IMG/VR virus record: IMGVR_UViG_3300020057_001229
Coordinates: 1-64,000 of that record
Length of the DNA stretch: 64,000 bases
Direction: 5' to 3' (one strand)
Source of the DNA: a virus
Part shown: one piece after another, positions 9,018 through 15,899 of the stretch
Layout of the letters: each line of letters begins with the position of its first letter
How positions within the stretch are numbered: the first letter of the stretch is position 1
Translations under genes and position numbers: made by a program
Notes under the pieces: model-generated
Seen by the model: only the letters and a program-made list of their open reading frames with translations
Told to the model about the DNA's origin: nothing
The model's database searches: none

Positions 9018-9060
9018 TTTGACATCCTCCCCACGGCTAAAGCCGGGGGATTCCTCTTTT
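9018..9060 (-). repeat. Solo IS200/IS605 right-end remnant
   Basis: Reading on the minus strand: GGAATCCCCCGGCTTTAGCC followed by GTGGGGAGGATGTCAAA, the same right end as the tnpB element at 3103-3136, but with no tnpB beside it. Confidence 0.8.
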
Positions 9061-9125
9061 AGTAACACCAGCACTATTGATCCGCAACTACCTCACAGTA
9101 CACAAAGCCAGTAACATATCTTTAA

Positions 9126-9201
9126 TGGAGCCCGAGGTCGGAGTCGAACCGACGACCTTCACATTACAAGTGTGCTGCTCTACCAACTGAGCTACTCGGG
9201 C
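9126..9201 (-). tRNA. tRNA-Thr (anticodon TGT)
   Basis: Complete cloverleaf: acceptor GCCCGAG/CTCGGGC, D arm GCTCAGTTGGTAGAGC, anticodon loop CTTGTAA, T arm GTCGGTTCGACTCCGAC, discriminator T and encoded CCA. Pair 27-43 (G-A) is mismatched. Confidence 0.95.
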
Positions 9202-9212
9202 ATTTTAAAAAA

Positions 9213-9299
9213 TGGCGGAAACGGTGGGACTCGAACCCACAAGGCTTTTACACCCACTCGCTTTCCATGCGAGCCGACTACCAATTATCACACGTTTCC
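9213..9299 (-). tRNA. tRNA-Ser (anticodon GGA)
   Basis: Class II tRNA with long variable arm. Acceptor GGAAACG/CGTTTCC, anticodon stem CTCGC/GCGAG with loop ATGGAAA, encoded GCCA end. 11 nt upstream (in transcription order) of the Thr tRNA. Confidence 0.95.
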
Positions 9300-9307
9300 A
9301 TAAATAA

Positions 9308-9535
9308 TCATTCTTCACAAATCGCAACTCTGAAAATGGGGTCCTTATGAAACAGAGGAGGACAATCGTCGGATTGATACATATTTTCTACACACCCGAT
9401 AAACCCCTCGTCCCCTTCTCGATACTCTACTACTTTCTTTTCTCTCAGCATGAACTTTAAAAACTCACAATGCTCAGGTCTTTGAGCGACTACGGAGTAG
9501 AGTGCTAATTCTGATTCGTAGATCACTCGGTACAT
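9308..9535 (-). CDS. Small hypothetical protein
   Basis: 75 aa. Its ATG overlaps the stop of the upstream gene (TAATG), implying translational coupling. Acidic, with several Cys (IGCVEN, SDDCPP, VAICEE). No family recognised. Lies between tRNA genes. Confidence 0.65.
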   Translation of the reverse strand: MYRVIYESELALYSVVAQRPEHCEFLKFMLREKKVVEYREGDEGFIGCVENMYQSDDCPPLFHKDPIFRVAICEE

Positions 9536-9777
9536 TACGTCTCCATTTGAGCTAACAGCGGCGTTACACGAGCGTTTCTCTCTGCAAAATAAATAGGACT
9601 AGGCTGCTTAGCTATCCACTCAACGCACTCTTCTTCCGTATCGAAATCTGCTGCTACGATGTCATCTTGTTCGTCGATTACAAACCAAGCCTTCATCGAC
9701 TTTTCCGACCGCTCTTTACACTCGTCGTGGTACTTGAACCAAGAATCTGGCGGTCTGCCCACGTTTACATCATCCAT
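9535..9777 (-). CDS. Small acidic hypothetical protein
   Basis: 80 aa. Central segment (MKA-WFVIDEQDDIVA) followed by an EEECVEWI helix resembles small phage proteins of unknown role. Coupled to the next gene by TAATG. Located between tRNA-Ser(TGA) and tRNA-Ser(GGA), so probably co-transcribed with them. Confidence 0.65.
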   Translation of the reverse strand: MDDVNVGRPPDSWFKYHDECKERSEKSMKAWFVIDEQDDIVAADFDTEEECVEWIAKQPSPIYFAERNARVTPLLAQMET

Positions 9778-9794
9778 AAATCACCTTTGAAAAA

Positions 9795-9882
9795 TGGCGG
9801 AGCAAGTCCGATTTGAACGGACGGTACTTTTACATACGGCGGGTTTCAAGTCCGCTGGTTTAAACCGCTCACCCACTACTCC
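9795..9882 (-). tRNA. tRNA-Ser (anticodon TGA)
   Basis: Class II cloverleaf: 5' GGAGTAG, anticodon stem GCGGA with loop CTTGAAA, long variable arm, T arm GTCCGTTCAAATCGGAC, encoded GCCA. The acceptor stem contains two G-T pairs. Confidence 0.93.
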
Positions 9883-9894
9883 GTTATAAAGCAC

Positions 9895-10116
9895 TTACAA
9901 ACACCTCTGTAGGTTTCCGTTCTTATCTTGTTGCACATCCCAAACAGAACCGTCGTTTTCGACGATGACCGTAATGCGCCCTTCTACGAAGTCACACGTC
10001 ATACATTCGTACTTGTTGACGACACGAACGATGTGGTCTCCTGCAAAGGAGAGAACCATCTTTTCGCTGTTACCGTCCCAAGGGTGTCCTACGAGATCTT
10101 TCAAAACTTGCATCAC
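9895..10116 (-). CDS. Small hypothetical protein
   Basis: 73 aa (or 72 from the second Met at 10113, which has GGAG 7-8 nt upstream). Beta-rich, with CMTCD and a VENDGSVWDV segment. No family recognised. Sits between two tRNA-Ser genes. Confidence 0.65.
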   Translation of the reverse strand: MMQVLKDLVGHPWDGNSEKMVLSFAGDHIVRVVNKYECMTCDFVEGRITVIVENDGSVWDVQQDKNGNLQRCL

Positions 10117-10127
10117 TACACTCCGAA

Positions 10128-10511
10128 CTAAAGAATGGCGGTAGCGGAGAGACTTGAACTCTCAAGGCTGTTACACCCGACCGCTTTCGAAACGGCTCCA
10201 ATACCATTATGGGACGCTACCATATCAATAAAATTCAACCTTTGCACTTTTGCCAAACAACTTTTTGAGTCTCTCTTCCGACGCCTCTTTATCTTCTTCG
10301 GACCCCAACCGGGACCTTCGCCGTGGTACCGCTCGTGCTCTTCCAACAAGTCTGCCGCAGCGTAGATCTTGTTACCTAAGTCGTGCCTGATCTTGTCTAA
10401 TTCCTCAGCCGTGTATACTTCTTGAGCAGACGACCCTAAGCCAATTTGCTTACCATTACCTTGCTCCGCTTCAAGCTCGGCAACAGCCGGTAAGTCTTCT
10501 TCGTTATTCAT
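10128..10511 (-). CDS. Hypothetical protein whose frame runs through a tRNA gene
   Basis: 127 aa. The N-terminal ~95 residues (acidic start, helical EELDKIRHDLGNKI, then GPGWGPKK and basic KRRRKRD) look like a real protein. The last ~31 residues are encoded by the tRNA-Ser(CGA) gene, with the stop at 10128 just beyond the tRNA. A tRNA was probably acquired inside or against the gene's 3' end. Confidence 0.6.
   Translation of the reverse strand: MNNEEDLPAVAELEAEQGNGKQIGLGSSAQEVYTAEELDKIRHDLGNKIYAAADLLEEHERYHGEGPGWGPKKIKRRRKRDSKSCLAKVQRLNFIDMVASHNGIGAVSKAVGCNSLESSSLSATAIL
10136..10221 (-). tRNA. tRNA-Ser (anticodon CGA)
   Basis: Class II: acceptor GGTAGCG/CGCTACC, anticodon loop TTCGAAA, long variable arm, T arm GAGAGTTCAAGTCTCTC, encoded GCCA. 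Third Ser tRNA in 1.1 kb; GGA, TGA and CGA together read all four UCN codons. Confidence 0.93.
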
Positions 10512-10544
10512 TTTTCAAAGATCCTTAATTGAAGGTAAAAAGAA

Positions 10545-10578
10545 AGAACCCCGCTTCCTAGTCGGAGAGCGGGGTTCT
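10545..10578 (-). terminator. Rho-independent terminator
   Basis: 11-bp stem AGAACCCCGCT/AGCGGGGTTCT; on the minus strand it is followed by T-rich sequence. Placed 3' of the 10707-11102 gene. The 10579-10706 stretch holds nothing else I can identify. Confidence 0.85.
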
Positions 10579-10706
10579 TATATCGTGCAAACACGCCGTA
10601 AGAAGTCACCCGCCCTCGGTCGTCGAGGAGGTTGAGCAGCTACTTGTCGTGGAAACGAAATTCTTCATACGTTGGATAATCTCACAAGCAAAAACGAAAC
10701 GCAAGC

Positions 10707-11102
10707 TCACTTAGATACGTAGTGGTAGCCAAGTGCAAAAGTTACTAACAATATGAAGCCCCAAAGGCTACCGAAAAGCAACCACTCTAGCCAACACCAA
10801 TCTTGGAGACCACGGTGCGTCCACAAGATCTCGACACTCTTCTTCTCAGTCTTCTTATGTTGGATTACGAGGACAGCAGAGCGGGGGACGAAAGTCTTTT
10901 CGTCGATCATAATGACTTCTCGGTGCTTGAAGGCGTACTCCATATCGAACTTGCGCCAAACGAGCGGACCTTTTTTGTAGTCGTACCAGTCCGCTTCTTC
11001 TTGGATCAGCTTCGTGTAGGTGTTACCTTTGAGGTCTGTGATCTCAAAGGTGTAGACGTTCACCTCTACATGACGCTGCTCAATTACCGTTTCCCACCGC
11101 AT
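10707..11102 (-). CDS. Hypothetical protein with C-terminal membrane helix
   Basis: 131 aa from ATG 11102 (GGAG upstream), overlapping the 3' end of the HD-domain gene by 23 nt. Soluble beta-rich N-terminal domain, then a C-terminal hydrophobic helix (WLLFGSLWGFILLVTFALG), so a tail-anchored membrane protein is likely. No family recognised. Confidence 0.7.
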   Translation of the reverse strand: MRWETVIEQRHVEVNVYTFEITDLKGNTYTKLIQEEADWYDYKKGPLVWRKFDMEYAFKHREVIMIDEKTFVPRSAVLVIQHKKTEKKSVEILWTHRGLQDWCWLEWLLFGSLWGFILLVTFALGYHYVSK

Positions 11103-11595
11103 GGAACGCTCCAAGTCTGTAGAGATCTGTGATGTAGCGCTGGAAGCGTTCGACATCTTTCTCAGTTAATTTACGGTTCTTGAGCCTATCAAGCCTTGCG
11201 TTGTCTTTCATGTCAAGGATTTTGATCTTACGGGCAACGGGGCTCTTTTCAATATTTTGCAAATACTCTTCGTGGTCGAGACCATCTCTCTTAGTAAGAG
11301 CGTCTACGATTTTGAGTTGGCTCGAAGTCATTCCCAAGTTCTCAAGGTCAGGCAAAGACAAGAAAGTATCTTCGACGGCATCGTGGAGCACTCCGCAGAT
11401 CATTTCATCTTCGGTGCCGAGCTGTTCCATGACACGCAGCGGATGCCGGATGTAAGCGTTCTTCCCTTTGTCCTCTTGCGTGCCGTGAGCTACGACGGCG
11501 ATTGCAATCGCTTTCGGAAGCGTCATAGGTCCGTCAAGCAATTTCATAAAGCTTTGCATGAGAACATTTTTGGTTTGTTCGCTTAGAACCGCCAT
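11080..11595 (-). CDS. HD-domain phosphohydrolase, (p)ppGpp hydrolase-like
   Basis: 171 aa. Metal ligands of an HD fold are visible: His37 (AHGTQEDKG), His51 (YIRHPLRV), His71-Asp72 (VLHDAVEDT), and a late Asp in KILDMKDNARLDR. This order matches the hydrolase domain of SpoT/MESH1-type enzymes, which remove pyrophosphate from (p)ppGpp. It may blunt the host stringent response or an alarmone-based defence (inference). Same strand as its neighbours 10707-11102 and 11598-12038. Confidence 0.85.
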   Translation of the reverse strand: MAVLSEQTKNVLMQSFMKLLDGPMTLPKAIAIAVVAHGTQEDKGKNAYIRHPLRVMEQLGTEDEMICGVLHDAVEDTFLSLPDLENLGMTSSQLKIVDALTKRDGLDHEEYLQNIEKSPVARKIKILDMKDNARLDRLKNRKLTEKDVERFQRYITDLYRLGAFHAVGNGN

Positions 11596-11597
11596 CG

Positions 11598-12038
11598 TTA
11601 CTCCTCCTTGAAATACACCTTGTACGTGTTGCCGTTGTTGTCGGCTTTGAATATAAACCAGATCTTCTCTACGGCGTCTGAAATTGGATCGTAGATCTCG
11701 GAGACGTAAGGCACCTCCCGAAGATCGTCGCCGTCTTTGTACTCTGCCTTAGAAACTTTAAGGAACCAAGCGTAGGCTTTGTTGTACATCTGACAGCGGG
11801 CATTGATGTCGGAAGCTACTTGGTCTGCCCGCTCGCCGACATCTGCCGAACGCTCGAACCATTTCGTAATGGGTATGACGTGGGCATGGTGGCTGTCGCA
11901 AGGCGTCAGATCCGGGGAGCCGTCTTCATGGAGTACAGGGATCATAGCCATACTTAACCCTTTCACATTTTGTCGGAAGTGGGCGAGTACGTCGCAGATA
12001 GTTTTTGCCGTGGCTTTTTCATAGCGACATCTTAGCAA
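11598..12038 (-). CDS. Hypothetical protein
   Basis: 146 aa from a TTG start, or 117 aa from ATG 11951, which has the better ribosome site (AAAGGG 8 nt upstream). Contains a CDSHHAHVIP segment with three His, possibly metal binding, and an aromatic Lys-rich C-terminus. Ends 2 nt before the HD-domain gene. Confidence 0.65.
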   Translation of the reverse strand: MLRCRYEKATAKTICDVLAHFRQNVKGLSMAMIPVLHEDGSPDLTPCDSHHAHVIPITKWFERSADVGERADQVASDINARCQMYNKAYAWFLKVSKAEYKDGDDLREVPYVSEIYDPISDAVEKIWFIFKADNNGNTYKVYFKEE

Positions 12039-12087
12039 GAGCTAGTCTACGATGTCTTCTTCAAACTCAATTTAGAAAGGTTTTTCT

Positions 12088-12468
12088 ATGACGATTAGCT
12101 ACCGCAAACTGGTAATGCAATCAGACCTCAACCCCGGAGGACGCCTCTTCGGTGGAGACTTGCTTCGTTGGGTGGATGAAGCGGCGGCTCTATATGCTTT
12201 CTGCCAACTACGCTCCTACAGAGTCGTCACTTTGAAGTTGAGCGAAAGCATTTTCAAAATACCAGTTGAGTTAGGTGACTTCTTGGAGTTTGACTGCACC
12301 GTGCTAAAGTTCGGCAAGACGAGCTTGACCATCCATGTGTCGGTCTGCACGAAGATCATCCGCAACATGGACGTAAGGCGGGAAGTATTCGCTACCGACG
12401 TGACGTTTGTTTCCATCGACGCCGATGGTACGCCTGTCGCACACGGCTGCACCGAAGTCAGGACGTAA
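12088..12468 (+). CDS. Acyl-CoA thioesterase-like hotdog protein (YciA/BFIT type)
   Basis: 126 aa, the length of a single hotdog domain. The signature DLNPGGRLFGGDLLRWVDEA (~12-31) is the active-site helix of YciA/BACH-type acyl-CoA thioesterases. Start supported by AGAAAGG 8 nt upstream. Could redirect host lipid metabolism or remove acyl groups. Ends at a strong terminator. Confidence 0.85.
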   Translation: MTISYRKLVMQSDLNPGGRLFGGDLLRWVDEAAALYAFCQLRSYRVVTLKLSESIFKIPVELGDFLEFDCTVLKFGKTSLTIHVSVCTKIIRNMDVRREVFATDVTFVSIDADGTPVAHGCTEVRT

Positions 12469-12499
12469 AAAACCCCGCTAACCGATGTCAGCGGGGCTT
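12466..12499. terminator. Bidirectional terminator
   Basis: Stem CCCCGCT/AGCGGGG flanked by A-run on one side and T-rich sequence on the other, between convergent genes ending at 12468 (+) and 12510 (-). Confidence 0.8.
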
Positions 12500-12509
12500 C
12501 GTCAACTAA

Positions 12510-12866
12510 TTACGCAGTAGCAGGTGCGGCTACGCCGAGCTGATTCATTTGCGTTTTCCAAAACGCTTCCCTGACCGGGATGTCATGTTGGTCGGGGATC
12601 AGTCCGAGTTCTTCAAGCTTATACCAGTAACCTGATCCCGGCTTCAGGGTGTCAGTCCTGATTATAAGCGAAGACAGCAGATGTTTCCCGGCAGCAGCAT
12701 CGACTTCCACCATTCGCCCTAGTGCCGTTGCTATCCAAATGCTACGAGGTGAGTGACCTCCTAGCAACTGAGCCAGCTCGTGGTAGTAAAGCGTCTTTTT
12801 CTGTTGGTGGAGATTCAGAAGGATCACGGTGAGACGGATAAGCAGAGAGTCGAATTTCTTGCTCAT
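12510..12866 (-). CDS. Hypothetical protein, same family as 15270-15644
   Basis: 118 aa; start has AAGGAG 8 nt upstream. An N-terminal helix-turn-helix-like stretch is followed by LGRMVEVDAAAG-HLLSSLI and a GSGYW segment. The same pattern (ILGACSRIS, GVLLSAIVIN, TGNPGKDFY) occurs in 15270-15644. This matches a widespread unnamed bacterial and phage family in which a short helical domain precedes LLSAxVV-N-TG-PG. Function unknown. Confidence 0.7.
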   Translation of the reverse strand: MSKKFDSLLIRLTVILLNLHQQKKTLYYHELAQLLGGHSPRSIWIATALGRMVEVDAAAGKHLLSSLIIRTDTLKPGSGYWYKLEELGLIPDQHDIPVREAFWKTQMNQLGVAAPATA

Positions 12867-13030
12867 GGCAAGACTCCTTAGGATACTTGGTCTCCGGCAT
12901 GAAGCTCCGAAATGGAGCTGTATAAGCCGCAGAACATTATGTAGGATGTAGTTACATTGGTAGGAGTTGCAAAGTCAATGGTAATCTTTAAAAGATATCG
13001 TTCGGCTCTTAAAAACTATGGTTCAACTAT

Positions 13031-13165
13031 ATGAGGCGAGTAGGCTACGTAGCCGTTTTATTCGCTGCTGTTTCAGCAGCTTGCTTCTTCCACCCCATAG
13101 TGGTCGGAGGTTTCGGCTACGCCTGCGTAGGATATCTGATCGGATATTATCAAAACCCAGCGTAA
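13031..13165 (+). CDS. 44-aa membrane peptide abutting an IS right end
   Basis: ATG at 13031 to TAA at 13163-13165. Sequence is mostly hydrophobic with two candidate membrane segments (VAVLFAAVSAACFF, GGFGYACVGYLIGYY). Its last residues (QNPA) and stop fall in the conserved CAAAACCCAGCGTAA of the IS right-end unit, so the original 3' end was probably replaced. No strong ribosome site seen. Confidence 0.45.
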   Translation: MRRVGYVAVLFAAVSAACFFHPIVVGGFGYACVGYLIGYYQNPA

Positions 13166-13198
13166 AACCCCCGGCTTTAGCCGTGGGGAGGATGTCAA
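13145..13198 (+). repeat. Solo right-end unit (~54 nt) of the IS200/IS605 family
   Basis: TATTATCAAAACCCAGCG then TAAAACCCCCGGCTTTAGCC and GTGGGGAGGATGTCAA. The same unit recurs at 35370-35414 and 55379-55428. Here it abuts, in opposite orientation, the truncated tnpB 5' end at 13199-13340. Confidence 0.8.
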
Positions 13199-13340
13199 TT
13201 GTGTATTTCCGAGAACGTCGCCAGTTTTCACGAATGACCTCATTGCAGGTATTCCAGACGAGGTTGACCTGCCCGGCGAATCCCTTCAGCAGGTTTCTTT
13301 TGTTTTGATCTTTTAGACGAAACCTGTAGGTCAATATCAT
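13199..13340 (-). pseudogene. tnpB 5' fragment (second copy)
   Basis: First ~47 codons of a TnpB (MILTYRFRLKDQNKRNLL..., VWNTCNEVI, WRRSRKYT), clearly homologous to the start of the 2066 copy but distinct in sequence. The frame then runs directly into an inverted right-end unit, so everything from the middle of the gene is deleted. Confidence 0.85.
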
Positions 13341-13470
13341 GTGGCACCTGTACGCAAGAGTAGCTGTGGAAGCTAGCGCAATTCATCCCCTCCCTACGTC
13401 TTACCGCTCGTCTCGGGGAGCCGTCGCGACGAGAGGGAGGGGACTTCTTGCTGGAATAAGTTAAAACCAC
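13341..13470 (-). repeat. Left end of the second IS remnant
   Basis: On the minus strand: AAGTCCCCTCCCTC ... GGGAGGGGATGAATTGCG, an elaborate hairpin ending in GGGGATGAATT like the left end at ~2010. No gene seen in this interval. Confidence 0.65.
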
Positions 13471-13476
13471 GCCTGT

Positions 13477-14043
13477 TCAGAGACCTTTGACGTTGATCTC
13501 GAACTCGCCACGCTTCAAGCGGATAATGTTTTCAACTTTGTAATTACGGACCATGACGGGGTTTGCGAGCCCTTGGTGGCTCATCTCTTCGTCTTCCTCT
13601 TCACGCTTCGGCGGCAAGAACTCGGCGTAGAGATCTTGAAACTCAGACGGCGAATGACGCCTGCCGTCACCGTCGATGACGTAGACTTCGTATTTAAATG
13701 CGTGACAAAGGTTCGGGTAGACTCTGAGGTAAAACTGCTCACGGTCTTTGTGCTTGTAAAGAATAAGCGAGCTGTTGACGGGCAAACAGTAGGTGCGGTC
13801 AGCTTGGAAGTCAGCTTCTTTGCCTTCTTTCACGAGACGGTTGTTGACGGCAGCTTCGTAGTTGTTGCCGAGCGACACCGTAGTCATGATGAACTTTTGA
13901 GCTTGCTCGACATTGGCAGGCGTTGCCACTTTTGTAAGTCGGCTCTTCTTCAACGCCTTGACGGGCGTAAGAGCCTCAAAGCTAAAGATGCCTTTGATGT
14001 CTAGTCCGTAAATTTCGGCAAGCACCTCTTGTTGTGTCATCAT
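13477..14043 (-). CDS. Hypothetical protein
   Basis: 188 aa. A C-terminal acidic linker (KREEEDEEMS) separates a ~145-residue globular part from a final basic beta segment (VENIIRLKRGEFEINVKG). No recognised family or catalytic motif. A -10-like TATAAT (minus strand ATAATTATAAAGG) lies about 20 nt upstream. Confidence 0.7.
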   Translation of the reverse strand: MMTQQEVLAEIYGLDIKGIFSFEALTPVKALKKSRLTKVATPANVEQAQKFIMTTVSLGNNYEAAVNNRLVKEGKEADFQADRTYCLPVNSSLILYKHKDREQFYLRVYPNLCHAFKYEVYVIDGDGRRHSPSEFQDLYAEFLPPKREEEDEEMSHQGLANPVMVRNYKVENIIRLKRGEFEINVKGL

Positions 14044-14108
14044 TGAGCGTCTAATCCTTTATAATTATGTCGTGGTAGAAACGCAGGAGCTAGACCTGAG
14101 TCTCGACC

Positions 14109-14228
14109 TTACTTCTTTAGCTTTGGAATGCGGCTGAGAATTTCGAAAACCGCAGCAGAGGCTTCTTGCGAAGCTTTCGCAGGGGCGATGGCTTTACGAG
14201 TTTTGTAGAGAATACGGATGTAGCCCAT
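14109..14228 (-). CDS. 39-aa basic peptide
   Basis: ATG at 14228 with GGAAAGG about 10 nt upstream, TAA at 14109-14111. Sequence begins MGYIRILYKTRK and continues with Ala/Ser-rich helix and IPKLKK end. Reads in a different frame from the overlapping 14117-14368 reading. I favour this one for the overlap because of its ribosome site. Confidence 0.5.
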   Translation of the reverse strand: MGYIRILYKTRKAIAPAKASQEASAAVFEILSRIPKLKK

Positions 14229-14368
14229 TGCATTTTGCCTTTCCGTTTTGTTGATAGGGACTTATCGGCAGTCCGTTTCAAACCTTGAGCAAAATCTCCT
14301 AAGTACCAGTAAACCAATTGGTTTTTAAGTACCCGTAATTTACAGCCGTTGCTAATTCTAGTGTCCAT
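14117..14368 (-). CDS. Possible small basic protein, overlapping alternative
   Basis: 83 aa. Its ATG overlaps the stop of the upstream HTH gene (TAATG), which argues for translation. The last 35 residues coincide with the 39-aa frame and are of low complexity, so the true gene may be shorter or frameshifted. No family recognised. Confidence 0.4.
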   Translation of the reverse strand: MDTRISNGCKLRVLKNQLVYWYLGDFAQGLKRTADKSLSTKRKGKMQWATSVFSTKLVKPSPLRKLRKKPLLRFSKFSAAFQS

Positions 14369-14778
14369 TATTCGCTCCAGTCTAAGGCTCTGAAAATGTC
14401 TCGGAACTCTGGTGCAAGACCATCGAACCGCTCAGCACCCCGATACTGAAGTAAATTAAGACTCAAAACCTTAGCCATATCTTGTTGATTCAAATAGGCA
14501 CAGAAGCGGAGAAAGCGCAGCTCTTTATGTGTGAGACGACCATCGCCCCTTAAGACCTCTTGGACTTTTTTTAGTTCGAGCTTGCGCTCAAAGCCAGGAG
14601 CATAAAACGCTGCGTGACAACTGTGACAAAGAACAAAATCTAATTCAAGTTGTTCTCTCACATCTAAATTATGCCAAAGGTGAATACCAACACGCTTCTC
14701 GAAAACAAAACTACCACCACACTCGTCGTCGCTGTGTCCGTGTCCAAACATTGAATCGTAGAAGCTAAGTGTTCGCAT
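14368..14778 (-). CDS. Zn-ribbon/HTH protein, MqsA-like
   Basis: 136 aa. N-terminal half contains ECGGSF and LCHSCHAAF, a likely zinc site. C-terminal half (LTHKELRFLRFCAYLNQQ-MAKVL... YRGAERF) resembles an XRE-type helix-turn-helix, as in MqsA/YgiT antitoxins. Probably a transcription regulator. No toxin partner is adjacent: IF3 lies upstream and a small basic protein downstream. Confidence 0.7.
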   Translation of the reverse strand: MRTLSFYDSMFGHGHSDDECGGSFVFEKRVGIHLWHNLDVREQLELDFVLCHSCHAAFYAPGFERKLELKKVQEVLRGDGRLTHKELRFLRFCAYLNQQDMAKVLSLNLLQYRGAERFDGLAPEFRDIFRALDWSE

Positions 14779-14791
14779 GATGTCTTCTGAC

Positions 14792-15256
14792 TTATTTAAT
14801 TGGCTCTAGCAAAGCTGCTCCAGGCATTCTCGTAACTTTGCATGGAACTAACGCCGTAACACGTTTGATGACATCTTGAGCACGCTCAGGATGCTCACGT
14901 TCACGTCCTTTAAGACGCACCGTGATTTTCACTTTGTCGCCACGCTCAAGAAATTTCTTGATGTGGTTTACTTTCGTTTCAAGATCGTGGTCAGCGATGT
15001 TGACTTTGAATTGAACTTCTTTCAGCTCCGAAACGACTTGCTTCTTTTTCTCTTTCCGCTTTTCGTACTCAAGTTTTTTCAAATCGAGAATACGAACGAC
15101 GAACGGAACAGACTTGTCGCTTACAATCACAAGATCGAGACCTTGATCTTCAGCAAGCCTAAGTGCAACGTCGGTTGACACTACTTCGTTGGTATCGTTA
15201 CTGATGAGACGGACTTTAGGAACATTACGGGCTTGCTGTCTTGTGAGAACTTCCAA
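14792..15256 (-). CDS. infC: Translation initiation factor IF-3
   Basis: Binds the 30S subunit, keeps 50S away and checks start codon-anticodon pairing. Both IF3 domains are present. N-domain: RLISNDTNEVVS, ALRLAEDQGLDLVIVS, ILDLKKLEYEK. Lys-rich linker. C-domain: KEVQFKVNIADHDLETK, HIKKFLERGDKVKITV, RLKGRE. I start it at TTG 15256, because AGAGGTG lies 6-8 nt upstream; this gives 154 aa, slightly shorter than the bacterial ~180. A reading from TTG 15289 overlaps the upstream gene. A phage IF3 would bias initiation toward phage messages. Confidence 0.93.
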   Translation of the reverse strand: MEVLTRQQARNVPKVRLISNDTNEVVSTDVALRLAEDQGLDLVIVSDKSVPFVVRILDLKKLEYEKRKEKKKQVVSELKEVQFKVNIADHDLETKVNHIKKFLERGDKVKITVRLKGREREHPERAQDVIKRVTALVPCKVTRMPGAALLEPIK

Positions 15257-15269
15257 AAAATTACACCTC

Positions 15270-15644
15270 TTATTGTTTGTATGCCGCAAAGACCGCCGTG
15301 ACCTCTGCTGACCAATCTGCTAACTTGTCACCACTGTTGCGGTGGACAAGTTCTAGTAGTGGATAAAAATCTTTTCCGGGATTACCCGTTGTGGCGTTGA
15401 TGACGATAGCGGAAAGAAGCACGCCCCTGAGGTCTGCCGAAATTCGAGAGCACGCACCTAAGATCCGCCAAAGCTCAAAGCTCTCGGCGGGCAAGCTGAC
15501 GACGGCTCCAACCGGACTATAGTGCGTCACACTCTTTTTCACCGCCATGTATTCAAGATAGCCGTACACTTTAATCACCTTGAGGGGATCAAGCTTGGGG
15601 TCAATCTCAAAGCGAGACAGACATGACTCCGTAGTCAAATCCAT
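15270..15644 (-). CDS. Hypothetical protein, same family as 12510-12866
   Basis: 124 aa, ATG with GGAGG ~7 nt upstream. Shares the ILGACSRIS...LLSAIVIN...TG-PG-FY pattern with 12510-12866. Ends 13 nt before IF3, so probably in the same transcript. Function unknown. Confidence 0.7.
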   Translation of the reverse strand: MDLTTESCLSRFEIDPKLDPLKVIKVYGYLEYMAVKKSVTHYSPVGAVVSLPAESFELWRILGACSRISADLRGVLLSAIVINATTGNPGKDFYPLLELVHRNSGDKLADWSAEVTAVFAAYKQ

Positions 15645-15728
15645 AAAAAAGCCTCCACATGCGGAATGGGGAGGAGAGTATCACGAATATTGACTATGGT
15701 AAATGTCTAAAAATCCTGTAGTGTTGTG

Positions 15729-15805
15729 TGGTTGCGGGAGCGTGAGTCGAACACGCCGAGCTTTAGGTTATGAGCCTAACGAGCCTCCCTTGCTCCATTC
15801 CCGCT
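15729..15805 (-). tRNA. tRNA-Met (anticodon CAT), initiator-like
   Basis: Anticodon stem-loop TTAGG CTCATAA CCTAA, T arm GCGTGTTCGACTCACGC, encoded ACCA. The stretch TGGAGCA, GGCTCATAACC and the ...CGCAACCA end (A72-A73) match bacterial initiator tRNA, including an unpaired 1-72. The anticodon stem, however, has only two of the three G-C pairs typical of initiators. Lies close to IF3. Confidence 0.85.
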
Positions 15806-15851
15806 GAAACCTAATCTACACCAGATCTTCGTGGAGTCAAGACAACGCAAC

Positions 15852-15883
15852 AAAAAAGGCGCTCCGTGAAGAGCGCCTTTTTA
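15852..15883. terminator. Bidirectional terminator
   Basis: Stem GGCGCTC/GAGCGCC with A-run before and T-run after; ends the secreted-protein gene at 15900-16358. Confidence 0.85.
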
Positions 15884-15899
15884 AGTCAGAGACCCAAGC

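Noticed and set aside
12216-12452. A 78-aa frame antisense to the hotdog thioesterase
   Set aside because: Shadow of a gene with clear family motifs.
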